Shown here piece by piece: positions 27,685-36,528 of a stretch of 64,000 nt of DNA. The stretch covers positions 62,001-126,000 of the forward strand of contig CAZLGW010000005.1 in assembly GCA_964559125.1 (NCBI GenBank), in the 5' to 3' direction. Each line of letters opens with the position of its first letter. Position 1 is the stretch's first letter. Below the pieces are notes generated by a model. That model ran no database searches. It was given only the letters and a program-made list of their open reading frames with translations, and was not told the DNA's origin. This DNA comes from Ravibacter sp964559125 (lineage in GTDB: Bacteria > Bacteroidota > Bacteroidia > Cytophagales > Spirosomataceae). Both the position numbers and the translations under genes were made by a program.

Positions 27685-29340
27685 ATGGGATCATTTATAA
27701 AAAAAGGCTGGTGGGTGGCAGTAGCGCTGCTCGGCATCGCCGTGTGGTCGTTTAAAAATGACGACCGGCTTTTTGAAATAGCCAGGAACCTGGATATTTA
27801 TGCCTCACTGTATAAAGAGCTCAATACCTATTACGTCGACGATGTAAATCCGAATGCGGTCATTAAAACCAGTATAGACGCCATGCTGGAGTCGCTGGAT
27901 CCTTATACCGTTTATTACGCCGAAGACGATATCGAGGATTTCATGACCCTCACTACCGGGAAATATAACGGTATCGGGGCGCTGGTTAACTCCGCCAACG
28001 GCAGGTATATCGTGATGATGGTCTATGAAGGTACCCCGGCAGAAAAGGCGGGTATCAGGATCGGCGACGAAATAATGAAGATCGACGATGTAGATGTTTC
28101 GGTAAGAAGGGAAACCGATTCGGGAAAGTTGCTAAAAGGCCAGACAGGAACGAATGTGAAGCTTACGGTCAAGCGCTTCGGGCACCCTACTCCTATCGAT
28201 ATCATGGTTGGGCGGGATGTCGTAAAAATGACGAATGTTCCTTACTACGGAATGCTGAACGAGGAGGTCGGTTACATCGATCTGAAAGACTTTACCGCTA
28301 CGGCTGCCAAAGAGGTGCAGAATGCTTTTAATGAGCTGAAAGGAAAGGGAATGAAGAAGCTTATCCTCGATGTTCGCGATAATCCCGGCGGGTTGCTCGA
28401 TATGGCGATTAACATATCGAATTTTTTTGTTCCTAAAGGGAAGGAAATAGTTTCTACCAAAGGAAAAATCACCGATTGGAACAAGAAATACACCGCCAAT
28501 AAAGCGCCGATAGATACAGAAATTCCTCTGGTGGTACTGACCAGCAACCGGAGCGCCTCTGCTGCCGAAATCGTATCGGGCGTTATGCAGGATTACGACA
28601 GGGGCGTGCTCGTAGGGCAGAGGACTTACGGGAAAGGACTGGTGCAAACCACGCGGGATCTTTCCTACAATACAAAAATGAAGATCACGACTGCTAAATA
28701 TTACATTCCGAGCGGCAGGTGTATCCAGGCAATTGACTACAGCCTTAGAAATGATGACGGGAGCGTCGCCAAGATCCCGGACTCGCTGATGACCGAGTTT
28801 AAGACTGCCAACGGCCGGAAAGTATATGACGGCGGAGGCGTACTGCCGGATATCGAAGTGGAAAGGGAGACTTTCTCTCCTATTGCCAACGCGCTGGGAG
28901 GCCACCGCCTGTTCTTTGATTACGCGGTAAAATATCATTCGGAGCATGCCACTATCAAGCCGGCGGCAGAATTTGAGCTTACGGATGCAGAATACCGGGA
29001 ATTTGAAAAGTGGCTTGCCACCAAGGAATACGATTATACTACCCAGGTAGAGAGTGATTTAGCCGAATTGGAGGCTTCAGCCAAAAAGGAAAAATCGTTT
29101 GCAGCCATAGAGGGGCAGTTTAAGGCGCTGAAAGCCAGGCTGACGCATAGCAGGGAAAATGACCTGCAGCTCCATAAAAATGAGATCAAGTCTTTGTTGG
29201 AGGAAGAGATCGTAAAGCATTACTACCTGGAAAAGGGGTACAAGGAGGCTTCGTTCAGGAATGACCAGGAACTGAAAACAGCCCTTGAGCTTTTGAAGGA
29301 TATGTCCCGTTATCAAAGCATTCTTAAAGGAGGGTCCTGA
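27685..29340 (+). CDS. C-terminal processing peptidase, S41 family
   Basis: This envelope protease has one N-terminal membrane anchor (GWWVAVALLGIAVWSF), an N-terminal helical region, a PDZ domain about residues 85-165 (GTPAEKAGIRIGDEIMKID) and an S41 catalytic domain. The Ser/Lys dyad is seen as SNRSASAAE (S292) and RTYGKGLVQ (K317). A C-terminal helical extension of about 150 residues follows. CtpA-type enzymes trim or degrade periplasmic proteins from their C-terminus. The gene follows rnpA by 47 bases and precedes tsaB by 33, so all three may share the rpmH promoter. Confidence 0.93.
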   Translation: MGSFIKKGWWVAVALLGIAVWSFKNDDRLFEIARNLDIYASLYKELNTYYVDDVNPNAVIKTSIDAMLESLDPYTVYYAEDDIEDFMTLTTGKYNGIGALVNSANGRYIVMMVYEGTPAEKAGIRIGDEIMKIDDVDVSVRRETDSGKLLKGQTGTNVKLTVKRFGHPTPIDIMVGRDVVKMTNVPYYGMLNEEVGYIDLKDFTATAAKEVQNAFNELKGKGMKKLILDVRDNPGGLLDMAINISNFFVPKGKEIVSTKGKITDWNKKYTANKAPIDTEIPLVVLTSNRSASAAEIVSGVMQDYDRGVLVGQRTYGKGLVQTTRDLSYNTKMKITTAKYYIPSGRCIQAIDYSLRNDDGSVAKIPDSLMTEFKTANGRKVYDGGGVLPDIEVERETFSPIANALGGHRLFFDYAVKYHSEHATIKPAAEFELTDAEYREFEKWLATKEYDYTTQVESDLAELEASAKKEKSFAAIEGQFKALKARLTHSRENDLQLHKNEIKSLLEEEIVKHYYLEKGYKEASFRNDQELKTALELLKDMSRYQSILKGGS

Positions 29341-29373
29341 TCCCGCGCCCGTACGCCTAAAATATAGCAGCTC

Positions 29374-30084
29374 TTGTATATTCTCAGTGTCGATTCTTCA
29401 ACCAGGTTTTGTTCGGTGGCTGTGCACCGCGACGGGGTCGAAGTATTTTCTGCCGGCAGCAGGATTGAGAAATCCGCTTCCTCTATCATTACTGTACTTG
29501 TTCAGACCGCTGCGGATGCCGCAGGTATCGGGCTGGAATCTATAGACGCTTTTGCAGTTGCTGCGGGACCTGGGTCCTATACCGGGCTGAGGGTGGCGAC
29601 TTCTGTTGTAAAAGGACTTTGTTTCGCGCTTGATAAGCCTTTGGTATCAGTAAATACGCTCGAAGCCATGGCATTGCAGGTAAGGAAGTCGGTGTCGGCT
29701 ACGGCAGGTCTGACGGATGATCCTGACGGGTTATTGTTTGTTCCCATGATCGATGCGCGGCGTATGGAAGTATATTGTGCCGTTTATGATTATAAGGGAG
29801 GAATGGTCGGAGATACCATGGCGGTTATCGTTGAAAATGCCTCCTTTGATACCTGGCTGAAAAAGGGCCGCGTTGTTTTTTTCGGCGACGGGGCTGCCAA
29901 GTGCCGCCCGGCGCTCGAGCATTCCGCCAATGCTGTTTTCTGGGGGAGCGAAATTCATCCCGAAGCTTCCTTTGTGGGAGAGCTTGCCTATGCATGTTTT
30001 CTGAGAGGCAACCTGGAAGATGTTGCTGCTTTCGAGCCTTTTTACCTGAAGGAGTTTATGTCAAAGCCTGCGTCTGCGGTTTGA
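29374..30084 (+). CDS. tsaB: tRNA threonylcarbamoyladenosine biosynthesis protein TsaB
   Basis: TsaB is the partner that stabilises TsaD in making the t6A37 modification of ANN-decoding tRNAs. The 236-residue protein has the ASKHA fold start ILSVDSSTRFCSVAV, the hallmark GPGSYTGLRVA and the following KGLCFALDKPLVSVNTLEAMA-type helix. Translation starts at TTG (29374), directly before the conserved first strand. TsaD-type ATP/metal residues are absent, as expected of TsaB. It converges on the LolA-like gene across a 106-base gap that has only weak hairpins. Confidence 0.93.
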   Translation: MYILSVDSSTRFCSVAVHRDGVEVFSAGSRIEKSASSIITVLVQTAADAAGIGLESIDAFAVAAGPGSYTGLRVATSVVKGLCFALDKPLVSVNTLEAMALQVRKSVSATAGLTDDPDGLLFVPMIDARRMEVYCAVYDYKGGMVGDTMAVIVENASFDTWLKKGRVVFFGDGAAKCRPALEHSANAVFWGSEIHPEASFVGELAYACFLRGNLEDVAAFEPFYLKEFMSKPASAV

Positions 30085-30190
30085 CGCGGGACGGTTTTTC
30101 TGTGTCACCCTTTCAGGGTTTGCCGGGGTGCGGATTATCCTGTTTTCTATAATCATGTCACCACTTTGTGGTTGTGAAAGGCCGGAAGGA

Positions 30191-30841
30191 TCACCTCAAA
30201 TCCACAACCTCAGCGCCCGGAAAATTCCTGCTGCTGAATACAAACTCGCTGTCGCTTACAGCCGGGTTAGTGCTGAAATCCGTAACCTCGAAACCGGTGG
30301 TCTCATTTCCTTTGGCAAAGATCTTCCACCCTTTGATAGATTTGTCATCCTTGTCTATTGTAAGCTCTATCCTGCTGACAGGCGAGCTGGAATTAACCGG
30401 GGTCAGACGGACATTCTCATAGGTACGCCCGTTGGCTTTGGTTTCGCCGATGAATGTATTTTTGTAGCCTTTTTTATAGGCAAGATAGACCCTCGCGGGG
30501 CTGAGATCTCCGATCTCTTCGGGATCGTAGTCCTGGAGGGTAACCTCGTTGCTTTCTTTCAGGAACGTTGCCATTACTTTGCCGTCATTCAGGATCTCCT
30601 GGTCAGCCATTTTAAGCAGGAACTTTTCGCCTTTTACAGTTGCCTCTCCTTTGGCCGGCCTCCCTCCGGGAGCGGCGTAGGTAAAGGCGACTTTGTAGGA
30701 AGAAAGGGCCTGATAGCGTTTGCTCATGGCATCAAGGATGGTCAGGGCCCTTTTGTCGTCCTGGGCATAAACCGGGGAAATACCAAAAGGCAGTACCAGA
30801 AGAGAAAGCAAAAAAATGAGTCTTACTGACGGCATTATCAT
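30191..30841 (-). CDS. LolA-like outer-membrane lipoprotein carrier protein
   Basis: The 216-residue product has a signal peptide (LIFLLSLLVLPFGISPVYAQ) and the LolA/LolB half-barrel pattern: ALTILDAMSKRYQALSSYKVAF, then alternating strands KGEKFLLKMADQEILNDGK and ENVRLTPVNSSSPVSRIEL. LolA ferries lipoproteins across the periplasm. An ATG at 30835 is an alternative start two residues in. It follows ftsK by 40 bases in the same direction, an arrangement often seen (ftsK-lolA), which supports the call. Confidence 0.88.
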   Translation of the reverse strand: MIMPSVRLIFLLSLLVLPFGISPVYAQDDKRALTILDAMSKRYQALSSYKVAFTYAAPGGRPAKGEATVKGEKFLLKMADQEILNDGKVMATFLKESNEVTLQDYDPEEIGDLSPARVYLAYKKGYKNTFIGETKANGRTYENVRLTPVNSSSPVSRIELTIDKDDKSIKGWKIFAKGNETTGFEVTDFSTNPAVSDSEFVFSSRNFPGAEVVDLR

Positions 30842-30881
30842 AAAGTGTTTTTCATTTTAGACAGCAAAGAGGGGGCGGAGT

Positions 30882-33407
30882 TTAAGCGAGGCCCATTGCC
30901 CCGAGATGATGCTCCAGGCTTTCCAGGTCGTGGAACAGTACTTCCCGGGCCTTACTACCGGTAAACGGCCCCGTAACACCTAGGGTTTCCAGCTGGTCCA
31001 TGATCCTGCCGGCCCGGTTATAGCCCAGCTTCATTTTACGCTGGATCAGCGACGTGCTTCCCTGCTGGTGGGTGACCACAAGACGGGCTGCCTCGGCCAG
31101 GAGCGGGTCGAAGCTGTTGATATCCAGGTCCTCTCGCAGCTCGTTGCTATCGTCTCCTTCGTATTCGGGAAGGGCGTACGCTTCATTATACCCGCGCTGG
31201 TTGCCTACATAGTTACAGATAGCCTCTACTTCCCGCGTATCGATAAAAGGGCATTGGAGCCGGAGCATTTCGGAGTTGAGGGAGAGGAGCATATCCCCGT
31301 GCCCTACTAATTGCTCTGCCCCACCGGCATCCAGGATGGTCCGTGAATCGATGCTTGAGGTGACTTTAAACGAAAGCCTTGCGGGGAAATTCGCCTTGAT
31401 AAGACCGGTGATCACTTTGACCGATGGCCGCTGAGTCGCTACCACCAGGTGAATTCCTACCGCACGCGCCAGCTGCGCGAGACGGGCGATCGGCGTCTCC
31501 ACTTCCTTGCCCGCAGTCATCATCAGGTCTGCAAGCTCATCGATAACGAGGACAATGAAGGGCAGAAAGCGGTGTCCTTTCTGAGGGTTCAGCTTCCGCT
31601 GCACAAATTTGACGTTATATTCCTTCAGGTTTCTTACCGCCGCTTCCTTCAGGAGGTCGTAGCGGCTGTCCATCTCGATACAGAGTGAGTTCAGTGTATA
31701 AATGACTTTCTTCGTATCTGTAATAATGGCTTCCTCGCTGTTAGGCAACTTGGCGAGGTAATGCCGCTCCAGGTGATTAAACAGCGTCAGTTCCACTTTT
31801 TTAGGGTCAACCAGCACAAACTTCAGTTGCGAAGGGTGTTTCCTGTAAATGAGAGACGCCAGTAAAACGTTAAGCCCAACCGATTTTCCCTGGCCTGTAG
31901 CACCTGCTATCAGAAGGTGGGGCATTTTGGCCAGGTCTGCTACGTAAATCTCATTTGAAATGGTTTTTCCCAGCACTATCGGAAGATCATAGGTCGATTT
32001 CTGGAAGCGTTCATGGCTGAATACCGTACGGATATAAACTGTTTCCCTGCGTTTATTAGGTACCTCGATCCCGATGGTACCCCGGCCGGGCATCGGCGCT
32101 ATGATCCTGATGCCCAGGGCTGAAAGGCTCAGGGCGATGTCCTTTTCAAGGCTTTGTATCTTAGAAATACGCACGCCTGCCTCGGGAATGATCTCGTAAA
32201 GCGTAACCGTGGGGCCTATGGTAGCTTTAATTTTGGCTATCCGGATCCCGTAGCTTCCGAGGGTTTCCACGATCCGGTTTTTGTTGCTTTCAAGCTCTTC
32301 ATGCGAGACTTTCTCCTGAGGATTATCGTCGGGTATGGAAAGCAGATCGACATCCGGGTTGCGGAAGGTGGGCAGGTCGAGCGTAGAGTCATATTCTCCA
32401 AACTCCTCCACCAGTTCCCGGCTCAGTTCCCGCTCCTGGTTTCCAGGCTGAGGCGGGGCTACAGGATACTCTTCCTCTATCTCGAGTTTAAGCTGGGTTT
32501 TCGTGTCGGCAGCCGGGAGCTTTATTTCCGGTTCATCCTGGAATACTTCAAAGGAGAGGTCCTCCTTTTTGGGCCCGGAGAAAGGAATCTCAGGGGCCGG
32601 CGTATTTTCCATGTAGGGAATACGAACCGGCTGCTGTTCTTCGGGAGTATCTTTTGTGCGTCTGAAAAGATTGGGGAAAAGCCCGCCGTTCCTTCCACGT
32701 TCGACCCGTAGCTCATCTTCCTCCTTGTAGTCGTCTTCTTCAGCCGGGTCTTCCCCGTGCGCCTTCTTAGCGCTCAGGTTTTTAAGAAAATCAAGGGACG
32801 TTATGTTGTATGTCGAGATGATAAAAAAGAAAAGGGCCAGGACGATAACCAGGAAGCTCCCCCATTTCAACAGATTGAAAAGGATGACGTTGGCTTCATA
32901 TCCGAACCCGCCTGAAAGATAGCCGAGGGTAGCCTGCTCACCGCTCATCAGCACGATATATCCCATCAGGAGGCTGATCCAAAGGGTATAAAAAATGATA
33001 TGCCTGGAGATGCTTGCAAGCGGGAAACGCTGATCCTGGGTCAGGAGGGTCCAGCCGGCAAGAACAGGGATAACCGGGACGAGAAGGGCGCCCAGGCCAA
33101 ACCAGCGGTATATAAATACATGCGAGATCACCGCGCCCCAGATACCCAGGGCATTGTCGATGTTTTTGCCGACCTGCTGAATTGAACCAGACCATACGCC
33201 GTCGAGAGCGCTCTGGTCTCTGCTGCCCGTAAAAATATGAGAGAGGAAGGCGATGAACATCAGGATACCTAATGTCAGCAGGATAGCTCCCCAGAACAAC
33301 GCTCTGTTTTCCCCATAAAATATCCCTTTGACAGAAAGTCCTCCGGACCGGGTTTTGGGGGCATTTCTGGTCCTGGAGCCATTTCCTCGTTCTCGTCTCT
33401 CAGACAT
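30882..33407 (-). CDS. ftsK: DNA translocase FtsK/SpoIIIE
   Basis: FtsK pumps chromosome ends through the closing septum and activates XerCD. The 841-residue protein has four N-terminal membrane segments (residues about 30-210), an acidic Pro-rich linker to about 350, and a motor with AGATGQGKSVGLN near residue 500 and Walker B FIVLVIDELADLMM. The C-terminal gamma winged-helix domain is present (QQGSTSLIQRKMKLGYNRAG), so it should read orienting KOPS-type sites. The linker is short compared with E. coli FtsK. It sits 24 bases after pyrD and 40 before the lolA-like gene. Confidence 0.96.
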   Translation of the reverse strand: MSERRERGNGSRTRNAPKTRSGGLSVKGIFYGENRALFWGAILLTLGILMFIAFLSHIFTGSRDQSALDGVWSGSIQQVGKNIDNALGIWGAVISHVFIYRWFGLGALLVPVIPVLAGWTLLTQDQRFPLASISRHIIFYTLWISLLMGYIVLMSGEQATLGYLSGGFGYEANVILFNLLKWGSFLVIVLALFFFIISTYNITSLDFLKNLSAKKAHGEDPAEEDDYKEEDELRVERGRNGGLFPNLFRRTKDTPEEQQPVRIPYMENTPAPEIPFSGPKKEDLSFEVFQDEPEIKLPAADTKTQLKLEIEEEYPVAPPQPGNQERELSRELVEEFGEYDSTLDLPTFRNPDVDLLSIPDDNPQEKVSHEELESNKNRIVETLGSYGIRIAKIKATIGPTVTLYEIIPEAGVRISKIQSLEKDIALSLSALGIRIIAPMPGRGTIGIEVPNKRRETVYIRTVFSHERFQKSTYDLPIVLGKTISNEIYVADLAKMPHLLIAGATGQGKSVGLNVLLASLIYRKHPSQLKFVLVDPKKVELTLFNHLERHYLAKLPNSEEAIITDTKKVIYTLNSLCIEMDSRYDLLKEAAVRNLKEYNVKFVQRKLNPQKGHRFLPFIVLVIDELADLMMTAGKEVETPIARLAQLARAVGIHLVVATQRPSVKVITGLIKANFPARLSFKVTSSIDSRTILDAGGAEQLVGHGDMLLSLNSEMLRLQCPFIDTREVEAICNYVGNQRGYNEAYALPEYEGDDSNELREDLDINSFDPLLAEAARLVVTHQQGSTSLIQRKMKLGYNRAGRIMDQLETLGVTGPFTGSKAREVLFHDLESLEHHLGAMGLA

Positions 33408-33431
33408 ATTATTGGTAGTGGTGTTTGATTA

Positions 33432-34460
33432 CTAACGTGCCAGCCCCCTGCAAAGTCTGCTTGCCAGTGCAGGACCTTCATAGATAAAGCCGGTGTAGAC
33501 CTGCAGGAGGGAAGCGCCGGCTTCCATCTTGGACCTGGCGGAAGCGACTGAAGAAATCCCGCCTACTCCGATTACCGGAAAGGTGTGGCCGGACTTCTCG
33601 CAAATATAACGAATTACCCCGGTACTGGCTTTTTCCAATGGTGCGCCGCTAAGCCCGCCGGCTCCTATTCCGGATACGACCGTTTGTGAAGTCGCCAGAC
33701 CTTCCCGCGAGATAGTGGTATTGGTGGCAATAACGCCGGCGATACCGGTTTCAGTGACAATCTCGATGATATCGTCGAGCTGGTCGGTCGTCAGGTCGGG
33801 CGCTATTTTCAGGAATACCGGTCTGCTTACCGTCTTTTCGGAATTCAGCTTTTGAATTGCAGACAGCAGCTCTTTCAGAGGCGCTTTTTCCTGCAGCTCG
33901 CGGAGCCCCGGCGTGTTGGGGGAGCTTACGTTGACCACGAAATAGTCGACAAAGTCATAAAGTTCCCTGAAACATGCCAGGTAGTCGTCCAGCGCTCTTT
34001 CGTTTGGTGTATCTTTATTCTTGCCGATGTTTCCCCCTACCAGTATGGAAGATTTCCTGTACCGGAGGCGTCCCGCGGCCACTTCCGCACCACGATTATT
34101 GAAACCCATGCGGTTAATGAGGGCTTTGTCCTTTTTCAGCCGGAAGAGCCTGGGCTTATCATTGCCCGGCTGCGGACGGGGAGTAACCGTACCGATTTCC
34201 ACGTATCCGAAGCCGAGTGTTTCCATGATGTCGACCAGTTCGGCGTTTTTATCGAATCCTGCGGCCAGGCCGATGGGGTTTTTAAAAGTAAGCCCTGCGA
34301 CTTTGACTTCCAGCGACGGATGTTCGAAGGTGTAGGCTTTCCGGAACAGCGCTTTTATGAAAGGAACCCGAAACAAAAAATGCAGAAGCCCGGTCACGAA
34401 ACCATGCGCTTTTTCCGCATCCATTCTGAATAATATGGGGAGAACCAGCAATTTATACAT
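33432..34460 (-). CDS. pyrD: Dihydroorotate dehydrogenase (quinone), class 2
   Basis: The enzyme oxidises dihydroorotate to orotate with membrane quinone, the fourth step of pyrimidine synthesis. The class 2 N-terminal membrane helix (MYKLLVLPILFRMDAEKAHGF) is present, then GLAAGFDKNAE, GTVTPRPQPGN, NRMGFNNRG, and the catalytic serine loop NVSSPNTPGLRELQ near residue 180. FMN-binding glycines IGVGGI lie near the C-terminus. The protein is full length (342). It begins an operon with ftsK. A TACTTTTG box lies only 5 bases before the ATG, so a nearly leaderless transcript is possible. Confidence 0.96.
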   Translation of the reverse strand: MYKLLVLPILFRMDAEKAHGFVTGLLHFLFRVPFIKALFRKAYTFEHPSLEVKVAGLTFKNPIGLAAGFDKNAELVDIMETLGFGYVEIGTVTPRPQPGNDKPRLFRLKKDKALINRMGFNNRGAEVAAGRLRYRKSSILVGGNIGKNKDTPNERALDDYLACFRELYDFVDYFVVNVSSPNTPGLRELQEKAPLKELLSAIQKLNSEKTVSRPVFLKIAPDLTTDQLDDIIEIVTETGIAGVIATNTTISREGLATSQTVVSGIGAGGLSGAPLEKASTGVIRYICEKSGHTFPVIGVGGISSVASARSKMEAGASLLQVYTGFIYEGPALASRLCRGLAR

Positions 34461-34827
34461 AAAAGCAAAAGTAGGAATATCGGAAGGGAGGGGGAAGAAA
34501 CCTGCTGAATTTATTTTTGAAGTTTTCTGTATGTTGAATTACAACGTTTATCCCTCTAAATTACTCTATCTTCTTTATAAAACACCTGGGTACCCACCGC
34601 TCTGAAGATACTCTACCATGCAGAGAATTACGTAAAAAGATAAGAATCTTAATCAATACTACCTGATAGTATTACTCAAGCGAATATTCCTACACCATTT
34701 ATCTCCCTGTTACCAGCGCTCAAATAGCCCCTTATCCAGGTGAAGGTTGAGACGGGATTATTAAATACGCCCCTTTAACTTGTCCTGCAAGTTAAAGGGG
34801 CGTAGTATGAAGATAAGCTGAGAGCCC
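34461..34827. other. Intergenic region between ahcY stop and pyrD start
   Basis: This 367-base AT-rich gap lies between two leftward genes. It contains the ahcY terminator hairpin at 34766-34804 and, next to pyrD, the box TACTTTTG on the minus strand (34466-34473). A smaller inverted repeat ATACTacctgatAGTAT lies near 34656-34672. I see no reading frame with coding character and no recognisable RNA. Confidence 0.45.
34766..34804 (-). terminator. Perfect 17-bp hairpin downstream of ahcY
   Basis: Arms 34766-34782 and 34788-34804 are perfect inverted repeats of 17 bp around a 5-base loop (tcctg). The hairpin lies 23 bases after the ahcY stop in the direction of transcription and is followed on the minus strand by an AT-rich, only moderately U-rich stretch (ATTTAATAAT). 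It most likely ends the ahcY transcript. Confidence 0.7.
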
Positions 34828-36141
34828 TTAATACCGGTAGGTATCCGGCTTGAACGGCCCTTCCACGCTAACTCCAATATATTCAGCCTGGTCCGGCTCC
34901 AGTACTTCCAGTCTGGCCCCTACATGAGGCAGGTGCAGGGCTGCAACCTTCTCATCCAGGACTTTGGGAAGCACGTAGACTTGTTTCTCGTATTTTTCAG
35001 GGTGGTTCCACAGCTCTATCTGTGCCAGTGTCTGGTTGGAGAAAGAGCAGGACATCACAAATGACGGGTGCCCCATTGCGCAGCCCAGGTTGACGAGACG
35101 TCCTTCCGCCAGGATGATAATTTCTTTGCCTTCCACATTATACAGGTCTACCTGGGGCTTCACCTGGTTTTTGGTATGGCCATAGCTGGCATTCAGCCAC
35201 GTCATGTCGATTTCGTTGTCGAAGTGGCCGATGTTGCAGACCACGGCTTTGTCGCGCATTTTTCTGAAATGGCGTTCCGTGATGATCCGTTTGTTACCGG
35301 TAGCGGTCACGAAGATATTGGCGCGGGGAGCAGCCTCGTCAAGGGTAACGACTTCATAACCGTCCATAGCGGCCTGAAGCGCGCAGATGGGATCGATTTC
35401 GGTGACCAGCACCCGGCACCCGGCACCCCGCAGTGATTCTGCCGAACCTTTTCCTACGTCGCCGTAACCTGCTACTACCGCCACTTTACCGGCTAGCATC
35501 AGGTCGGTTGCTCTCCTGATCGCGTCTACCAGCGATTCCCGGCAGCCATATTTATTATCAAATTTGGATTTAGTGACCGAGTCGTTGACGTTGATAGCCG
35601 GGAGGAATAAAGTCCCTTTTTTCTGGCGTTCGTAAAGACGGTGAACGCCGGTTGTGGTTTCTTCCGAAAGTCCTTTGATGCCCGGCAGCAGCTCCGGATA
35701 AACATCAAACACCATATTGGTCAGGTCTCCGCCGTCGTCGAGGATCAAATTGAGAGGCTTGCGCTCTTCGCCAAACCAGAGAGTCTGCTCGATACACCAG
35801 TCAAATTCCTTCTCATTCATACCCTTCCACGCATAGACGGGGATACCGGCCGCTGCAATGGCCGCTGCTGCATGGTCCTGGGTAGAGAAAATGTTGCACG
35901 ATGACCAGGTTACCTCAGCGCCTAACGCAACGAGTGTTTCGATCAGCACGGCAGTCTGGATCGTCATGTGGAGGCAACCCGCGATGCGCGCACCTTTCAA
36001 CGGCTGTGAAGGCCCGTATTCGGCACGTATGGCCATCAGGCCGGGCATTTCTGCTTCGGCAAGCGTGATTTCTTTGCGTCCCCACTCGGCGAGCGAAATA
36101 TCTTTAACCTTGTAAGGCAGGTATTCAGTGGCAACTGACAT
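34828..36141 (-). CDS. ahcY: Adenosylhomocysteinase
   Basis: The enzyme splits S-adenosylhomocysteine into adenosine and homocysteine, recycling the product of SAM-dependent methylation. Read from MSVATEYLPYKVKDISLAEWG (ATG 36141), with CHHMTIQT-like GCLHMTIQTAV, DDGGDLTN, the substrate loop NVNDSVTKSKFDNKYGCRESL-type sequence, the NAD-binding VVAGYGDVGKGSA near residue 225 and the conserved C-terminal KPDTYRY. All catalytic positions appear intact. A consensus -7 box lies upstream; no SAH or SAM riboswitch was recognised on this strand. Confidence 0.97.
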   Translation of the reverse strand: MSVATEYLPYKVKDISLAEWGRKEITLAEAEMPGLMAIRAEYGPSQPLKGARIAGCLHMTIQTAVLIETLVALGAEVTWSSCNIFSTQDHAAAAIAAAGIPVYAWKGMNEKEFDWCIEQTLWFGEERKPLNLILDDGGDLTNMVFDVYPELLPGIKGLSEETTTGVHRLYERQKKGTLFLPAINVNDSVTKSKFDNKYGCRESLVDAIRRATDLMLAGKVAVVAGYGDVGKGSAESLRGAGCRVLVTEIDPICALQAAMDGYEVVTLDEAAPRANIFVTATGNKRIITERHFRKMRDKAVVCNIGHFDNEIDMTWLNASYGHTKNQVKPQVDLYNVEGKEIIILAEGRLVNLGCAMGHPSFVMSCSFSNQTLAQIELWNHPEKYEKQVYVLPKVLDEKVAALHLPHVGARLEVLEPDQAEYIGVSVEGPFKPDTYRY

Positions 36142-36528
36142 AGTGATTTTTGTTTGTATATGGCTGATAGGGAACCTCGAAAAACCCCCGATAATTATAG
36201 GTTGCAAAAATAGCTATTTCTAAACTGAAATGCGGGCAATCCAGATGATTAATTTATAAACGGGTGAATTTTTGGATGAAGTATCTACTGACATCTGATT
36301 TTTCAATCGATGTTTTATTGTAGGGGCGCTGCGACAGGGAACGGAGAGATAAATTGTCTTGATTCCTCAAATTTATAACAAATCTTTGCTTTCAATATTC
36401 GTAACTTTATAGCCGCGTTAACGAACTAAATGAAAACATAACAGGTTCTTCATTTATTCGTTACATAGTAAGTGGCGGATATATTCCGTCAAACTTAAAA
36501 TAGCAGTACAAACTAGTACGCGTTAACC
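36142..36528. other. Divergent intergenic region ahcY / purF
   Basis: This 387-base gap separates two divergent genes. On the minus strand CAAAAATA at 36205-36212 reads TATTTTTG, a full -7 box for ahcY with an ATTG 24 bases further upstream, giving a leader of about 55 bases. On the plus strand TAACTTTA (36402-36409) is a near match for purF. A large bulged hairpin follows at 36419-36463. The 9-mer CGCGTTAAC occurs at 36414-36422 and again just before the purF ATG. No coding region was found. Confidence 0.5.
36419..36463 (+). promoter_or_regulatory. Bulged inverted repeat in the purF leader
   Basis: The left arm (36419-36434) and right arm (36449-36463) pair over 15 bp with a single bulged C at 36426 and a 14-base loop. 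It begins about 10 bases after the candidate -7 box and ends 65 bases before the purF ATG. It could be a leader hairpin or a repressor operator; the sequence alone does not decide. Confidence 0.45.

Noticed and set aside
30085..30190. Weak hairpins between tsaB and the LolA-like gene as terminators
   Set aside because: Stems of only 5-7 bp with mismatches and no T tract; not strong enough to call.
36328..36350. GGGGCGCTGCGACAGGG, which resembles the start of an SAH riboswitch near ahcY
   Set aside because: It is on the plus strand, whereas ahcY is read from the minus strand, and the other conserved SAH aptamer segments are missing.
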